From Bacillota bacterium (lineage in GTDB: Bacteria > Bacillota > UBA4882 > UBA8346): a DNA stretch of 64,000 bases. The position numbers and the translations under genes were made by a program. Positions 17,446-26,494 of this stretch are shown here, in pieces. The stretch's first letter is position 1, and every line of letters starts with the position of its first letter. The DNA is taken from positions 6,603-70,602 of the forward strand of contig JAEZJQ010000005.1 in NCBI GenBank assembly GCA_023436305.1. The letters are read 5' to 3'. The notes beneath the pieces were generated by a model, which was not told where the DNA came from, made no database searches, and worked only from the letters and a program-made list of their open reading frames with translations.

Positions 17446-18735
17446 TCAATTCGATTCGTCGTTTCTATTTTTTAAGGCATTCTCCGCAAAGGAGGATGAC
17501 ATAATCAATTCCCGAAGTTCCTCATTGGTCTTGGTATTGGTCAACCGGTCCAGCCAGAGTTCCATGGTTTCTCCCGGGCCAAGCGTACTTAACACTTTGC
17601 GCATTACCCAACTGCATTCCAGTTCTTGCGGTTTGAATAAAATTTCCTCTTTGCGGGTTCCGGAACGAACAATGTCAATGGCCGGGAAGATCCGCCGATC
17701 CGCCAATTTCCGGTCCAAATGCAATTCCATATTGCCGGTTCCTTTAAATTCTTCAAATATTACTTCATCCATTCGGGAACCGGTTTCCACCAAAGCGGTG
17801 GCCATAATTGTCAAACTGCCGCCTTCTTCAATATTTCGGGCAGCTCCAAAAAACCGTTTGGGTTTATGCAAGGCACTGGGATCCACACCACCGGATAAAG
17901 TCCGGCCACTAGGCGGTTCCACCAAATTATATGCCCGGGCCAAACGAGTTATGGAATCCAGCAAAATCATCACATCTTTTCCCACCTCAACCATTCTTTT
18001 GGCGCGCTCCAGCACTAACTCCGCCACCCGGACATGATTGTCCGCCGGCAGATCAAATGTTGAACTAACCACTTCTCCTTTGACGGAACGGGACATATCG
18101 GTAACTTCTTCAGGACGCTCGTCAATCAAAAGAACAATTAAATCAATCTCCGGATGGTTGGTGGATATGCTATTGGCAATCTTCTTTAAAAGGGTGGTCT
18201 TCCCGGCTTTTGGAGGCGAGACAATCATTCCCCGTTGTCCTTTGCCAATCGGAGACATCATATCCATCAAACGCATGGCAGTTTCCCGGGGAGCTGTCTC
18301 CAGCAGAATTCTCTCGTCCGGATAAATTGGAACCAGTTCTTCAAAATGATATCTTACTTTGATGGAATCGGGGTCCAACATATTGACCGCTTGCACTTTA
18401 AGCAGAGCAAAATACTTTTCATTATCTTTCGGGGGCCGGACCTGGCCCGAGACCAGATCCCCGGTTCGCAGGTTAAAACGGCGGATTTGGGAAGCTGAAA
18501 CATAAATATCCTCAGGGCCCGGGCTAAATCCCTCCACCCGTAAAAATCCAAATCCATCCGGTAAAATCTCCAGCACTCCCTGGGAAAAGATCAACCCCTC
18601 TTTTACCGCTAAAACTTTCAATAGCTCAAAAATTAATTCACGTTTACGAAATTTGGTATAGTTTTCAATGTTTAATTCACGGGCCATATCCTGGAGTTCC
18701 TGAAGAGTTTTTACCTCTAAATCAGCTAGCTGCAT
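17446..18735 (-). CDS. rho: Transcription termination factor Rho
   Basis: A 429-residue Rho. It shows the N-terminal helical Rho_N motif (LQELQDMARELNIENYTKFR), the cold-shock-like RNA-binding domain with GFLR, Walker A in SPPKAGKTTLLK, Walker B in VMILLDSITRLARAYN, the Q-loop SGRTLSGGVD and the R-loop EEGGSLTIMATALV. It is a hexameric RNA translocase that ends transcription. The ATG follows GGGAGG. A roughly 310-base leader with several hairpins lies upstream, and rho is often autoregulated through its leader. Confidence 0.97.
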   Translation of the reverse strand: MQLADLEVKTLQELQDMARELNIENYTKFRKRELIFELLKVLAVKEGLIFSQGVLEILPDGFGFLRVEGFSPGPEDIYVSASQIRRFNLRTGDLVSGQVRPPKDNEKYFALLKVQAVNMLDPDSIKVRYHFEELVPIYPDERILLETAPRETAMRLMDMMSPIGKGQRGMIVSPPKAGKTTLLKKIANSISTNHPEIDLIVLLIDERPEEVTDMSRSVKGEVVSSTFDLPADNHVRVAELVLERAKRMVEVGKDVMILLDSITRLARAYNLVEPPSGRTLSGGVDPSALHKPKRFFGAARNIEEGGSLTIMATALVETGSRMDEVIFEEFKGTGNMELHLDRKLADRRIFPAIDIVRSGTRKEEILFKPQELECSWVMRKVLSTLGPGETMELWLDRLTNTKTNEELRELIMSSSFAENALKNRNDESN

Positions 18736-19046
18736 ATATTATCCTCCCTTTAACCAATAAATCCAAATTGTGATATGAAAACGGTTTGAAAAATTCGAAA
18801 TTAACCATTGGCTCTCGTTATGAGGACGGTGGTTGACACTTGAATTTCTATGTTAAATGAATTCCGCCGGAGCCAGAACAGCTTAAAGCAGGACGCACAC
18901 GTAGGGATGCAATCCCTTAGGGCTTAAGGATGATCTTGATAATTTGCCCCGGAGACCATCCGTAATCCCGGCGAAAATCACTGTCAAGCAACGCTTTTAT
19001 CGTATTGATCTATTGAGAAATCCTGGGTATTAATGAAAAGAGAAGA
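18736..19046 (-). other. Non-coding leader region of rho
   Basis: No gene is seen. On the minus strand several stems are visible, including GGAUG/CAUCC enclosing 24 bases and GGGAUUGCAUCCC. A TTGACA is present on each strand but without a convincing -10. Near 19043-19063 are three heptamers (AAGATTA, AGATTTA, AGATTGG). Confidence 0.4.
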
Positions 19047-19063
19047 TTAAGATTTAAGATTGG
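19043..19063. repeat. Heptamer repeat AAGATTA/AGATTTA
   Basis: Three 7-base units, AAGATTA, AGATTTA and AGATTGG, overlap the 3' end of the zinc-ribbon gene. Confidence 0.45.
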
Positions 19064-19706
19064 GGTGAACTTTACTCGAGTCAAAACTCGTAAAACCTTT
19101 TTCGGTCATGACAATTAGCTTAACTTTTTTAACCATATAAAGATCTTCTATCGTTTCCGCATAAATTATGTGGATACTTTGACAATACGGACAACGCAGT
19201 TCCAATTTCTCCGGAAAAACATCAATCTCAATCTGGTTATTGCCACAGGAACAAAAAAGATTATCTTCATCCGCAATTTGGTGAAGTTTATTTAATATTT
19301 CGAACATCACCTGGGGATTGGTAAAATAATCTTCGAACCCCAAATTATTGATAATACTCCCCATGTCATCTTGTTTCTGGGTAATTATACGATCCACAGA
19401 GGCTTCAACCCCGATATAACCCAACTCTTGTCCTGTTTCAACGCATCGTAAAATGGAAAGGGGCTGCTCAAGTAATTCATACTGTTTGAACTTGAGGATA
19501 TGTACTTCTTCACAAATCAGACAAGGCAACTGTAGTGTGAAATTTTGATAATCCTTGGTGTTGATGACTAACTTCTGAAAACCGCATTTACAATGAATCT
19601 GTACCGGCGTATGTCCTGAAAAATCAAAAAATGAAATTTGATGAAAATCCAATCTGCCGCAAAGAGGACAACGCAGGACAATTTTACGTTGTGTGGAAAC
19701 CAACAA
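19047..19706 (-). CDS. Conserved-looking multi-zinc-ribbon protein of unknown function
   Basis: A 219-residue soluble protein with paired cysteines in three places: CPLC with CKC near residues 14-40, CLIC near 62, and CSC with CPYC near 150-180. These suggest two or three zinc ribbons around a helical centre (SIINNLGFEDYFTNPQVMFEILNKL). No enzyme motif is present. The start is TTG at 19706 with GGAGG eight bases upstream. It directly follows cheB on the same strand (138 bp), so a role in signalling or translation/transcription control is possible but unsupported. Confidence 0.7.
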   Translation of the reverse strand: MLVSTQRKIVLRCPLCGRLDFHQISFFDFSGHTPVQIHCKCGFQKLVINTKDYQNFTLQLPCLICEEVHILKFKQYELLEQPLSILRCVETGQELGYIGVEASVDRIITQKQDDMGSIINNLGFEDYFTNPQVMFEILNKLHQIADEDNLFCSCGNNQIEIDVFPEKLELRCPYCQSIHIIYAETIEDLYMVKKVKLIVMTEKGFTSFDSSKVHPNLKS

Positions 19707-19844
19707 GACGAACGCCTCCTTTCACGAAACGCGGTATGGAAATCCCTCATATTTATGCCAATAAAGTTATGCTGTTGAAAGGGATTAATATAAAAATTCG
19801 GCGTTATGGAGATAAATTCCTCTTTTTTTTAAAAGACGCTTCAC

Positions 19845-20888
19845 TTAAGCTTCGGTAATAATTTTAACAATACGTTGAAAAATATTGGGCAATGCTTCTA
19901 CAAACTCCGCGCCTCCCAACTCAATTGCCGCTTTGGGCATTCCAAAGACAATACAACTTTCTTCCGCTTCAGCAATGGTTCTGGCACCCAATTTATGCAA
20001 TTCCTGCATTCCGGCGGCGCCGTCGGTTCCCATTCCGGTCAAGAGAATGCTTAAAGCTTTACTTTCACATGTGAGAGCTACGGATTTAAACAGCAGATCC
20101 ACGGAGGGTTTATATATCAAATTGGGTTGTTCGAAGACCTCTACTTGCAAAGTATTATTTTTCCGAATCACCTTGGTTTGAAAACCCGCTGGGGAGATTA
20201 AAGCCCGCCCTGGTTTTATAATATCACCGGTTTTTGCTTCCATCACTTCGATATTACATATTTCATTGAGTCGATTGGCGAAGATAAGGGTGAATTCTTT
20301 GGGCATATGTTGCGCCACCACGATTCCGAGTGGAAAGTCTCTCGGAAATAATGGCAACAAATGATTTAAAGCGCGGGGTCCTCCGGTGGAAGAACCAATG
20401 GTGACTAATTCCAAACTTGTTTTTACATTGCCAAGTTCCGCAATACTTTTACCGGAAGTCGTTTTTAAAACCAAGGGCCGAAAATGTGATTTCGGTATTG
20501 TAGCCGCAAATTTAATTTTATTGATTAATTCTTCTTGGATTTTATTGATGGTGATCTGTTCGGATGAAACTTTGGTTACAAAATCAACTGCACCTAATTC
20601 CAGGGCTTTGATTGTCGGCTCAGCGCCTTCCACCGTTAAATGGCTGGCCATAATCACCGGAAGCGGCGTAGTCTCCATAATCTTCGCCAAACATTCGAGC
20701 CCGTTCATGACCGGCATCTCAATATCTAGCGTAACCACATCCGGTTTTAAATCCCCGATCTTCTCCAAAGCTTCCTTACCGTTCAGGGCTGTACCGGCGA
20801 CAACAATCTCCGGATCTTCCTCTAACATATGACTAAGCACCTGGCGGATAAGCGGCGAATCATCCACAACCAAAACCTTAATCGGCAT
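19845..20888 (-). CDS. cheB: CheB chemotaxis methylesterase / glutamine deamidase
   Basis: A 347-residue two-domain protein. The receiver domain has the acidic pocket (VVDDS) and phospho-acceptor in VTLDIEMP. The methylesterase domain has the catalytic triad segments IGSSTGGPRAL (Ser), AQHMP (His) and TGMGTDGAAGM (Asp). CheB removes methyl groups from, and deamidates, chemoreceptors. No cheR, cheA or receptor is in the window; the only companion is a CheX-like gene 9 kb away. Starts with ATG behind GGAAGG. Confidence 0.95.
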   Translation of the reverse strand: MPIKVLVVDDSPLIRQVLSHMLEEDPEIVVAGTALNGKEALEKIGDLKPDVVTLDIEMPVMNGLECLAKIMETTPLPVIMASHLTVEGAEPTIKALELGAVDFVTKVSSEQITINKIQEELINKIKFAATIPKSHFRPLVLKTTSGKSIAELGNVKTSLELVTIGSSTGGPRALNHLLPLFPRDFPLGIVVAQHMPKEFTLIFANRLNEICNIEVMEAKTGDIIKPGRALISPAGFQTKVIRKNNTLQVEVFEQPNLIYKPSVDLLFKSVALTCESKALSILLTGMGTDGAAGMQELHKLGARTIAEAEESCIVFGMPKAAIELGGAEFVEALPNIFQRIVKIITEA

Positions 20889-20962
20889 CTTGAATACCTT
20901 CCCTTGAACAATTTACAACTGAACAATAACAGTGAGCATTCGGAATTAAAATATTAGGGATG

Positions 20963-20997
20963 ACTGATCATTGGTAATTGATAACTGTTAATTGATT
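20963..20997. repeat. Degenerate heptamer repeat upstream of cheB
   Basis: Five 7-base units in register: ACTGATC, ATTGGTA, ATTGATA, ACTGTTA and ATTGATT. Confidence 0.55.
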
Positions 20998-21050
20998 TAA
21001 GTATTCGTAATCTAAAATGAAACTCCTCCTGAAGAGTTATAAATAATCCG

Positions 21051-21641
21051 CTATTCAGGGAAAAAGACAGCCCGGATGTTCCGCCGAAAATTATATAGAA
21101 CATAGATTTCTATATCTTCATCCAGCCAGTTTATTCTAGGGATTTTAGCATTGGACTCCACCATCCGCCAGCAGGTCCGTCCATCATCAGTATCAGCAGC
21201 GGATAATTTTAGGAATAGTTTATCCTGTTCCCTCCGCCAACTTTTTACGATGCAGATCTCGCCCCAATACGCTCCCGTAATAAAAACAACCTCGTTTTGG
21301 AGATTCACCAGGATTTTCGCTTCAAAAAACGCCTCCGGAGCCACCGGCCTTAAAGCCAACCAAACCGCCGGCAAACCATTACAAAAGATTTGAACCTGAG
21401 ACGCCAACCGCAAGTGATATTTTTGGGCGCCGGTATCAATGGCAACTTCCGTGGCGGAGATGGCCGTTACTTCACCGTAGATCTCCTCCATACCCGGTCC
21501 GGTCGAGACATTTTTCATTTCCAAAAGAGGTGATTGTTCTCTGGGATTTCGAGTGGGGCAAGCGTCCAAACCCGTTGAAGTGTTTAGAAATATAATGAAT
21601 AATAAACTGATGATGAATCGATGAAAACCTTTTAGAACCAT
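21051..21641 (-). CDS. Secreted protein of unknown function
   Basis: A 196-residue protein with an N-terminal signal sequence (hydrophobic core FIISLLFIIFL) followed by a Cys near residue 28 that is not in a convincing lipobox. The mature part begins with a beta-rich segment (YGEVTAISATEVAIDTG), which looks like an OB-type or DUF5666-like strand pattern, and contains three further cysteines. No catalytic motif was seen. ATG follows GGGAGG. It lies between pyrG and cheB on the same strand with no clear functional tie. Confidence 0.65.
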   Translation of the reverse strand: MVLKGFHRFIISLLFIIFLNTSTGLDACPTRNPREQSPLLEMKNVSTGPGMEEIYGEVTAISATEVAIDTGAQKYHLRLASQVQIFCNGLPAVWLALRPVAPEAFFEAKILVNLQNEVVFITGAYWGEICIVKSWRREQDKLFLKLSAADTDDGRTCWRMVESNAKIPRINWLDEDIEIYVLYNFRRNIRAVFFPE

Positions 21642-21775
21642 AAAATCCTCCCGGTTTCATTATTGACGGCACGGGAGGAAAATATACCATTTCATGACGG
21701 GCGGGGGATATACATCGCGATACTTATCACCGCATTACGATTCAATTACCCGGCTACTCACGCAAGCAATGGGCA

Positions 21776-23383
21776 TCACTTTTCTTTGGCAAACTTCAAA
21801 GCCGCCCCGATAAAATCCCTGAACAACGGCTGTGGGCGGTTGGGCCTTGATTTAAACTCGGGATGAAATTGGGTGGCCACAAACCACGGATGATCCGGGA
21901 GTTCAATTACTTCCACCAGATGCCGGTCGGGCAGTATTCCGCTGATACGCATACCGGCTTGTTGAAACCGTTGTACGAATTCATTGTTCACCTCGTAACG
22001 ATGCCGGTGTCTTTCATAGATTAATTCCTCTTGATAAGCATGATACGCGTGAGTATTCAGGGAGAGTTTGACCGGGTCCAGTCCCAGCCGCATAGTGCCG
22101 CCCATATCCTCGATTTCTTTTTGTTCCGGCAACAAATCAATGACACAATATGGAGAATTTGGGTCAAATTCCGAGGAATTGGCTTTCGCCATTTTGCATA
22201 CATTTCGGGCGAATTCGATGACCGCGCACTGCATTCCCAAGCAAATGCCCAGGTATGGCACTTTGTTTTCCCTGGCCCAGCGGATGGCGTCGATTTTGCC
22301 TTCAATACCCCGGTTGCCGAAACCACCGGGAACCAATACTCCATCCACGTTGCCAATCACTTTCTCCACGCCATCCCGTTCAATAATCTCCGAATTCACC
22401 CATTTGATAATCACTTGACTGTCATGGACGATTCCGCCGTGTCGTAAGGCTTCGGCCACACTCAAATACGCGTCGGGCAAAGAAACGTATTTGCCGACAA
22501 TGGCAATGGTAACCTTCTCCTTGGGAGCTTTAATTTTTGCCACAATCTCCCGCCACACTTTTAAATCACGTTCCTTGCAAACCAAATGCAACCGATCGAT
22601 GACGATCTGGTCCAAACCGGTTTGCTCCAGCAACAAAGGCACTTCATAAATGGTTTTGGCATCCATATTGGGGATGACCGCTTCTTTTTCGATATCACAA
22701 AATAGTGCAATTTTCGCTTTCAATTCGGTGGAGATAGGCTTTTGGGAACGGCAGACGATGACATCCGGTTGGATTCCGATACTTCGCAGTTCCTTGACGC
22801 TGTGTTGGGTGGGTTTGGTCTTCAATTCCGAAGCCGCTTCCACGAAGGGCATCAAAGTTACATGAATATACATCACATCATTCCGGCCCACTTCACTCTT
22901 AAACTGCCGGATGGCCTCCAAGAACGGCAGACTCTCAATATCGCCCACCGTGCCGCCCACTTCCACAATGACCACTTCGGCCTGGCTTTCTTTGGCTACC
23001 CGGTGAATACGTTCTTTAATCTCGTTGGTGATATGGGGGATAACCTGAACCGTACCGCCCAAATAATCACCTTTTCGTTCCTTGGTGATCACCGACCAAT
23101 AAATTTTACCCGTGGTTACATTATTGCTCTTACTCAGATTCACATCGATAAAACGCTCATAATGGCCCAAGTCCAAATCGGTTTCAGCGCCGTCATCCGT
23201 TACAAAAACTTCACCGTGCTGATACGGACTCATTGTACCCGGATCTACATTAATATATGGGTCCAGTTTTAAGATGGAAACCGTCAGTCCCCTGCTTTTT
23301 AACAGGCACCCAAGCGACGCAGCCGTAATTCCTTTCCCCAGGGAAGAAACCACCCCTCCGGAGATAAATATAAACTTAGCCAT
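21776..23383 (-). CDS. pyrG: CTP synthase
   Basis: A 535-residue enzyme of standard length that aminates UTP to CTP using glutamine. The N-terminal synthetase shows the P-loop SGGVVSSLGKGI and DPGTMSPYQHGEVFV. The C-terminal glutamine amidotransferase has the nucleophile in GICLGMQ and the His-Glu pair in QFHPEF. No leader of the poly-G type known from some Firmicute pyrG genes is evident at the start. Confidence 0.97.
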   Translation of the reverse strand: MAKFIFISGGVVSSLGKGITAASLGCLLKSRGLTVSILKLDPYINVDPGTMSPYQHGEVFVTDDGAETDLDLGHYERFIDVNLSKSNNVTTGKIYWSVITKERKGDYLGGTVQVIPHITNEIKERIHRVAKESQAEVVIVEVGGTVGDIESLPFLEAIRQFKSEVGRNDVMYIHVTLMPFVEAASELKTKPTQHSVKELRSIGIQPDVIVCRSQKPISTELKAKIALFCDIEKEAVIPNMDAKTIYEVPLLLEQTGLDQIVIDRLHLVCKERDLKVWREIVAKIKAPKEKVTIAIVGKYVSLPDAYLSVAEALRHGGIVHDSQVIIKWVNSEIIERDGVEKVIGNVDGVLVPGGFGNRGIEGKIDAIRWARENKVPYLGICLGMQCAVIEFARNVCKMAKANSSEFDPNSPYCVIDLLPEQKEIEDMGGTMRLGLDPVKLSLNTHAYHAYQEELIYERHRHRYEVNNEFVQRFQQAGMRISGILPDRHLVEVIELPDHPWFVATQFHPEFKSRPNRPQPLFRDFIGAALKFAKEK

Positions 23384-23410
23384 TTTTGATAATCCTCCCG
23401 AATATAAAAA

Positions 23411-24139
23411 TTATGAGTCATACCGGTCATAAACCGCTTCAAAACTTTTATCCGTAAAATAAAGTAATAACGGACCGTATATTGCCAGCAACAAAAACAT
23501 CAATACAACGAATTTAAGACATAAAACCAAAATTATTCCAAAAACCAAAATAAACCCAAAGCTGATCAGAAGGTTATCCAATACCATTAAAAAGGATTTC
23601 CGCAGTATCTTTTTAAATGGATTGCCCAGACAGAGCAATGGATTAAAGTAAAAGGACATCATAATCACAAACAGTAAAACATAGAGTGAAACAATTCCGG
23701 CAGCCAGAAATAAGAAGTTTTTAAAGAAAAGCGCCAGGATGATATTCAATGATAAGAGGCTGACCGCCAAAGAAAAAACACCGTAAATGCTCACTGACTG
23801 CCAATAATATTTCCGGAACAGTTGCCAAAACATTTTAACATTGGGATACTCCACTTTTCGTTCCTGATATAAAGCATAGACCGCCGTCATAAGGGGGCTG
23901 GCCACCATGCTGTGCCAAATACAAAAGAATATCAAAAATAAAAAAACCGACTGTAAAATATCCAAAGGAGGATTTTGTATCGCTTGCAGACTAATTAACG
24001 CCACGATGAAAACCGGCGTATAACCGATAAACCAAAATAAATCAATCACAAAGGAAAAACCCATTGATTTATACAGTTCAACGACCGAATGACCCAGGTT
24101 TTTCCCAATTGTCGAGAAGAAAGGTAGTTTTTTAGCCAT
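23411..24139 (-). CDS. Integral membrane protein, about six TM segments
   Basis: A 242-residue protein dominated by hydrophobic helices, with a charged loop (YQERKVEYPNVKMFWQLFRK) between helices 2 and 3. The general pattern resembles YesL/DUF624-type proteins, but identity is not certain. The ATG at 24139 is chosen for the AAAGGAG seven bases upstream; a 13-codon N-terminal extension has no such site. It sits between argS and pyrG, 28 bp from the latter. Confidence 0.7.
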   Translation of the reverse strand: MAKKLPFFSTIGKNLGHSVVELYKSMGFSFVIDLFWFIGYTPVFIVALISLQAIQNPPLDILQSVFLFLIFFCIWHSMVASPLMTAVYALYQERKVEYPNVKMFWQLFRKYYWQSVSIYGVFSLAVSLLSLNIILALFFKNFLFLAAGIVSLYVLLFVIMMSFYFNPLLCLGNPFKKILRKSFLMVLDNLLISFGFILVFGIILVLCLKFVVLMFLLLAIYGPLLLYFTDKSFEAVYDRYDS

Positions 24140-24188
24140 ATTTAACTCCTTTAAAACAAACTGATTGAATTCACCCAATCATTGAATA

Positions 24189-25868
24189 TTACATCCGCTC
24201 CGGAGCGGATACTCCCAAGATTTCCAACCCGTGTTTAAAGATATGTCCCAGTCCCTCGGCAACCGCCAGCCGGGCTCGGGTGGTTTCCAGTTCTTCACTA
24301 ATGAACCGGCGCCGGTTATAATATGAGTGGAATAGGGTTGCCAATTCCAGTAAATAACCGGTTAACCGGTGCGGTTCCCGCCGTTTGGCGGTCTCACTGA
24401 TTAAATCCGGAAAGTGAGCGGCTTTTTCGATGAGTAACGCTTCTTCGTCATCCCAATGTTGAATCAACTCCCGGCTGCTTCCGAAAGCCAGTTGCTCGGC
24501 GCCGGCCTGCCGAAAAATACTACAGATCCGGGCAAAGGCATATTGGACATAAAATACCGGATTTTCATTGGTTTGGGATTTCGCCAGATCCAGATCGAAA
24601 TCCAAATGACTTTCGGGGCTGCGCATCAAGAAAAACCAGCGAGCGGCATCATTTCCCACATCCTCCAGCAGATCGGTCATGGTGATAAATTCACCGCGCC
24701 GTTTGGACATTTTAAAAGGTTGCCCATCTTTCAACAGATTGATCTGCTGAGCTATCAAGACCTCCAACCGGTCCGGATCAATCCCCACCGCAGCCATGGC
24801 CGCTTTCATTCGTGGAATATAACCGTGGTGATCCGGGCCCCAAATATCAATGACCTTATGGAAACCCCGGCTAAATTTATTCAAATGATACGCGATATCT
24901 GAAGTAAAATATGTGGTTCGGCCATCGGCGGTTTGGAGCACCCGGTCTTTATCATCGCCAAAACCGGTGGTACGTAACCACAACGCGCCGTCAGCTTCAT
25001 AGGTTAAACCTTTATCCATTAGATCCTGCGTGACTTTAGCAACGGTTCCGTCTTGATGCAGGCCGCGTTCACTGAACCAGCAGTCGTAATTCACTCCGTA
25101 ATTCGCCAAATCTGTTTTTTGGGAGGCTAAAATTTGCTGATAACCTAAATCCCGAAAAATCTCAATCCGCTTTTCTTCCGGAAACTGTAGATAATAATCT
25201 TGTTTATCGGCTATCAAAGCCCGGGCCATATCATAGATATATTCACCCTGATAACCTTCCTCCGGAAATTCAACGGACTGGCCCAGCAACTCCCGATACC
25301 TGGCATCGATGGAGCGTCCCAGAGTCCAAACTTGTACTCCATGGTCATTCACATAGTATTCACGTTGGACTTCCGCCCCGCAAGCCGAAAATAACCGGCC
25401 CAAGCTATCGCCCAACGCGGCGGCCCGGGCATTAACAACATTCATCGGCCCTACCGGATTGGCGCTCACAAATTCGATCTGCACGAATAAACCGGCCAAG
25501 TCCTGGCTCCGTCCAAAATCATCCTTGTCTTCCAGGATCGACTCCAAGACTTCTCCCAACCAGAGTTTGTTTAAATAAAAATTGATAAAACCGGCGCCCG
25601 CCACTTTGATATCCGCTAAATAGGGGTTGGTTGGCAATTGTTCAATAATGATCTGCGCAATCTCACGGGGGGGCTTTTTGATTTGTTTGGTTAAAACCAT
25701 GGCCAGATTGGTGGCATAGTTGCCATTGGCTTTGTCTTTGGGAATCTCCAAAATGATTTCCGGAAAATCCTGAATGGACAGTAGACCTTGATCGCGGCTG
25801 TTTAGCAATGCTTTGGTCAAATCATTTCTTAGACTGTCTTTAATTTTGCGAGTGACAATATTTTGCAT
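24189..25868 (-). CDS. argS: Arginyl-tRNA synthetase with atypical HIGH motif
   Basis: A 559-residue class Ia synthetase with the N-terminal Add-1 domain, the catalytic core and the C-terminal DALR anticodon domain (FVQYAFARICSIFRQAG onward). The KMSKS-equivalent is FKMSKRRGEF. The HIGH signature, usually HxGH, reads NVVN in the context NPVGPMNVVNARAAALGD. Surrounding residues align normally, so this is a substitution and not a frame error. HxGH histidines help stabilise the ATP transition state, so the change is notable; it may be a lineage variant. GGGG lies ahead of the GTG/ATG start. Confidence 0.93.
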   Translation of the reverse strand: MQNIVTRKIKDSLRNDLTKALLNSRDQGLLSIQDFPEIILEIPKDKANGNYATNLAMVLTKQIKKPPREIAQIIIEQLPTNPYLADIKVAGAGFINFYLNKLWLGEVLESILEDKDDFGRSQDLAGLFVQIEFVSANPVGPMNVVNARAAALGDSLGRLFSACGAEVQREYYVNDHGVQVWTLGRSIDARYRELLGQSVEFPEEGYQGEYIYDMARALIADKQDYYLQFPEEKRIEIFRDLGYQQILASQKTDLANYGVNYDCWFSERGLHQDGTVAKVTQDLMDKGLTYEADGALWLRTTGFGDDKDRVLQTADGRTTYFTSDIAYHLNKFSRGFHKVIDIWGPDHHGYIPRMKAAMAAVGIDPDRLEVLIAQQINLLKDGQPFKMSKRRGEFITMTDLLEDVGNDAARWFFLMRSPESHLDFDLDLAKSQTNENPVFYVQYAFARICSIFRQAGAEQLAFGSSRELIQHWDDEEALLIEKAAHFPDLISETAKRREPHRLTGYLLELATLFHSYYNRRRFISEELETTRARLAVAEGLGHIFKHGLEILGVSAPERM

Positions 25869-25951
25869 CACAAACCCCTTTAATCGCTTTGTTTCTTTTT
25901 TTGTTTTGCCTAAAAATTAGTATTACCGCAATTAACTATCGATTCAAGCAG

Positions 25952-25973
25952 AAAGGTCACCGAAGTGACCTTT
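25952..25973 (-). terminator. Hairpin with UUCG loop after the FmdB-like gene
   Basis: On the minus strand AAAGGTCAC-TTCG-GTGACCTTT forms a nine-base-pair stem with a C(UUCG)G tetraloop, beginning three bases after the stop. No U-tract follows, so it may stabilise the 3' end rather than terminate by itself. Confidence 0.55.
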
Positions 25974-25975
25974 AT

Positions 25976-26272
25976 TTACGATGCTTTGCTCTCAGTTTGA
26001 GCCGGTTTGGTTTCCTTGGTTGCGCCGGTAGTCGCTGAACTGCCAGTTTTTTCACTGGTTGCAGGATTCTCACTGGCGGCTTTCTTCTGATAATCGCTGG
26101 ACCGGTAATCCGTATTATGGAAGCCGGACCCCTTAAAGATAATATTTTGATTCCGGCTGATGAGGCGGCTTACCTCCTTGCCGCACTTGGGGCAATGATT
26201 AAGTGTGGTGCTTATACTGTGAAACTCCTCAAAAATCCCGCAATTCTGGCAACTATACTCATATGTCGGCAT
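25976..26272 (-). CDS. FmdB-family zinc-ribbon protein
   Basis: A 98-residue protein. The first 45 residues are the FmdB putative regulatory domain: MPTYEYSCQNCG, then CPKCG, and the GSGFHNTDY segment. The tail (from about residue 62) is low-complexity Ser/Thr/Lys/Glu, probably disordered. Proteins of this type are widespread and poorly understood. ATG follows GAGGTGAGG. Confidence 0.88.
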   Translation of the reverse strand: MPTYEYSCQNCGIFEEFHSISTTLNHCPKCGKEVSRLISRNQNIIFKGSGFHNTDYRSSDYQKKAASENPATSEKTGSSATTGATKETKPAQTESKAS

Positions 26273-26494
26273 GATGGCCTCACCTCCTTACAAAGTAATC
26301 GAATCAAATCAGGGTATCATAACCCAGTAAAAATAAACTTGTTTTTATGGTAACATTAATTTTCATGGTAACAACAATATATTAAGGGATAGAAGATCAA
26401 ATGTCAAGCAGTGGAAAAATAATTTCACGGAATCGTAACTCATGAAAACAAATTATTCATCTTCAATAAAATGCTAATTTTTTAAGGCAATTTC

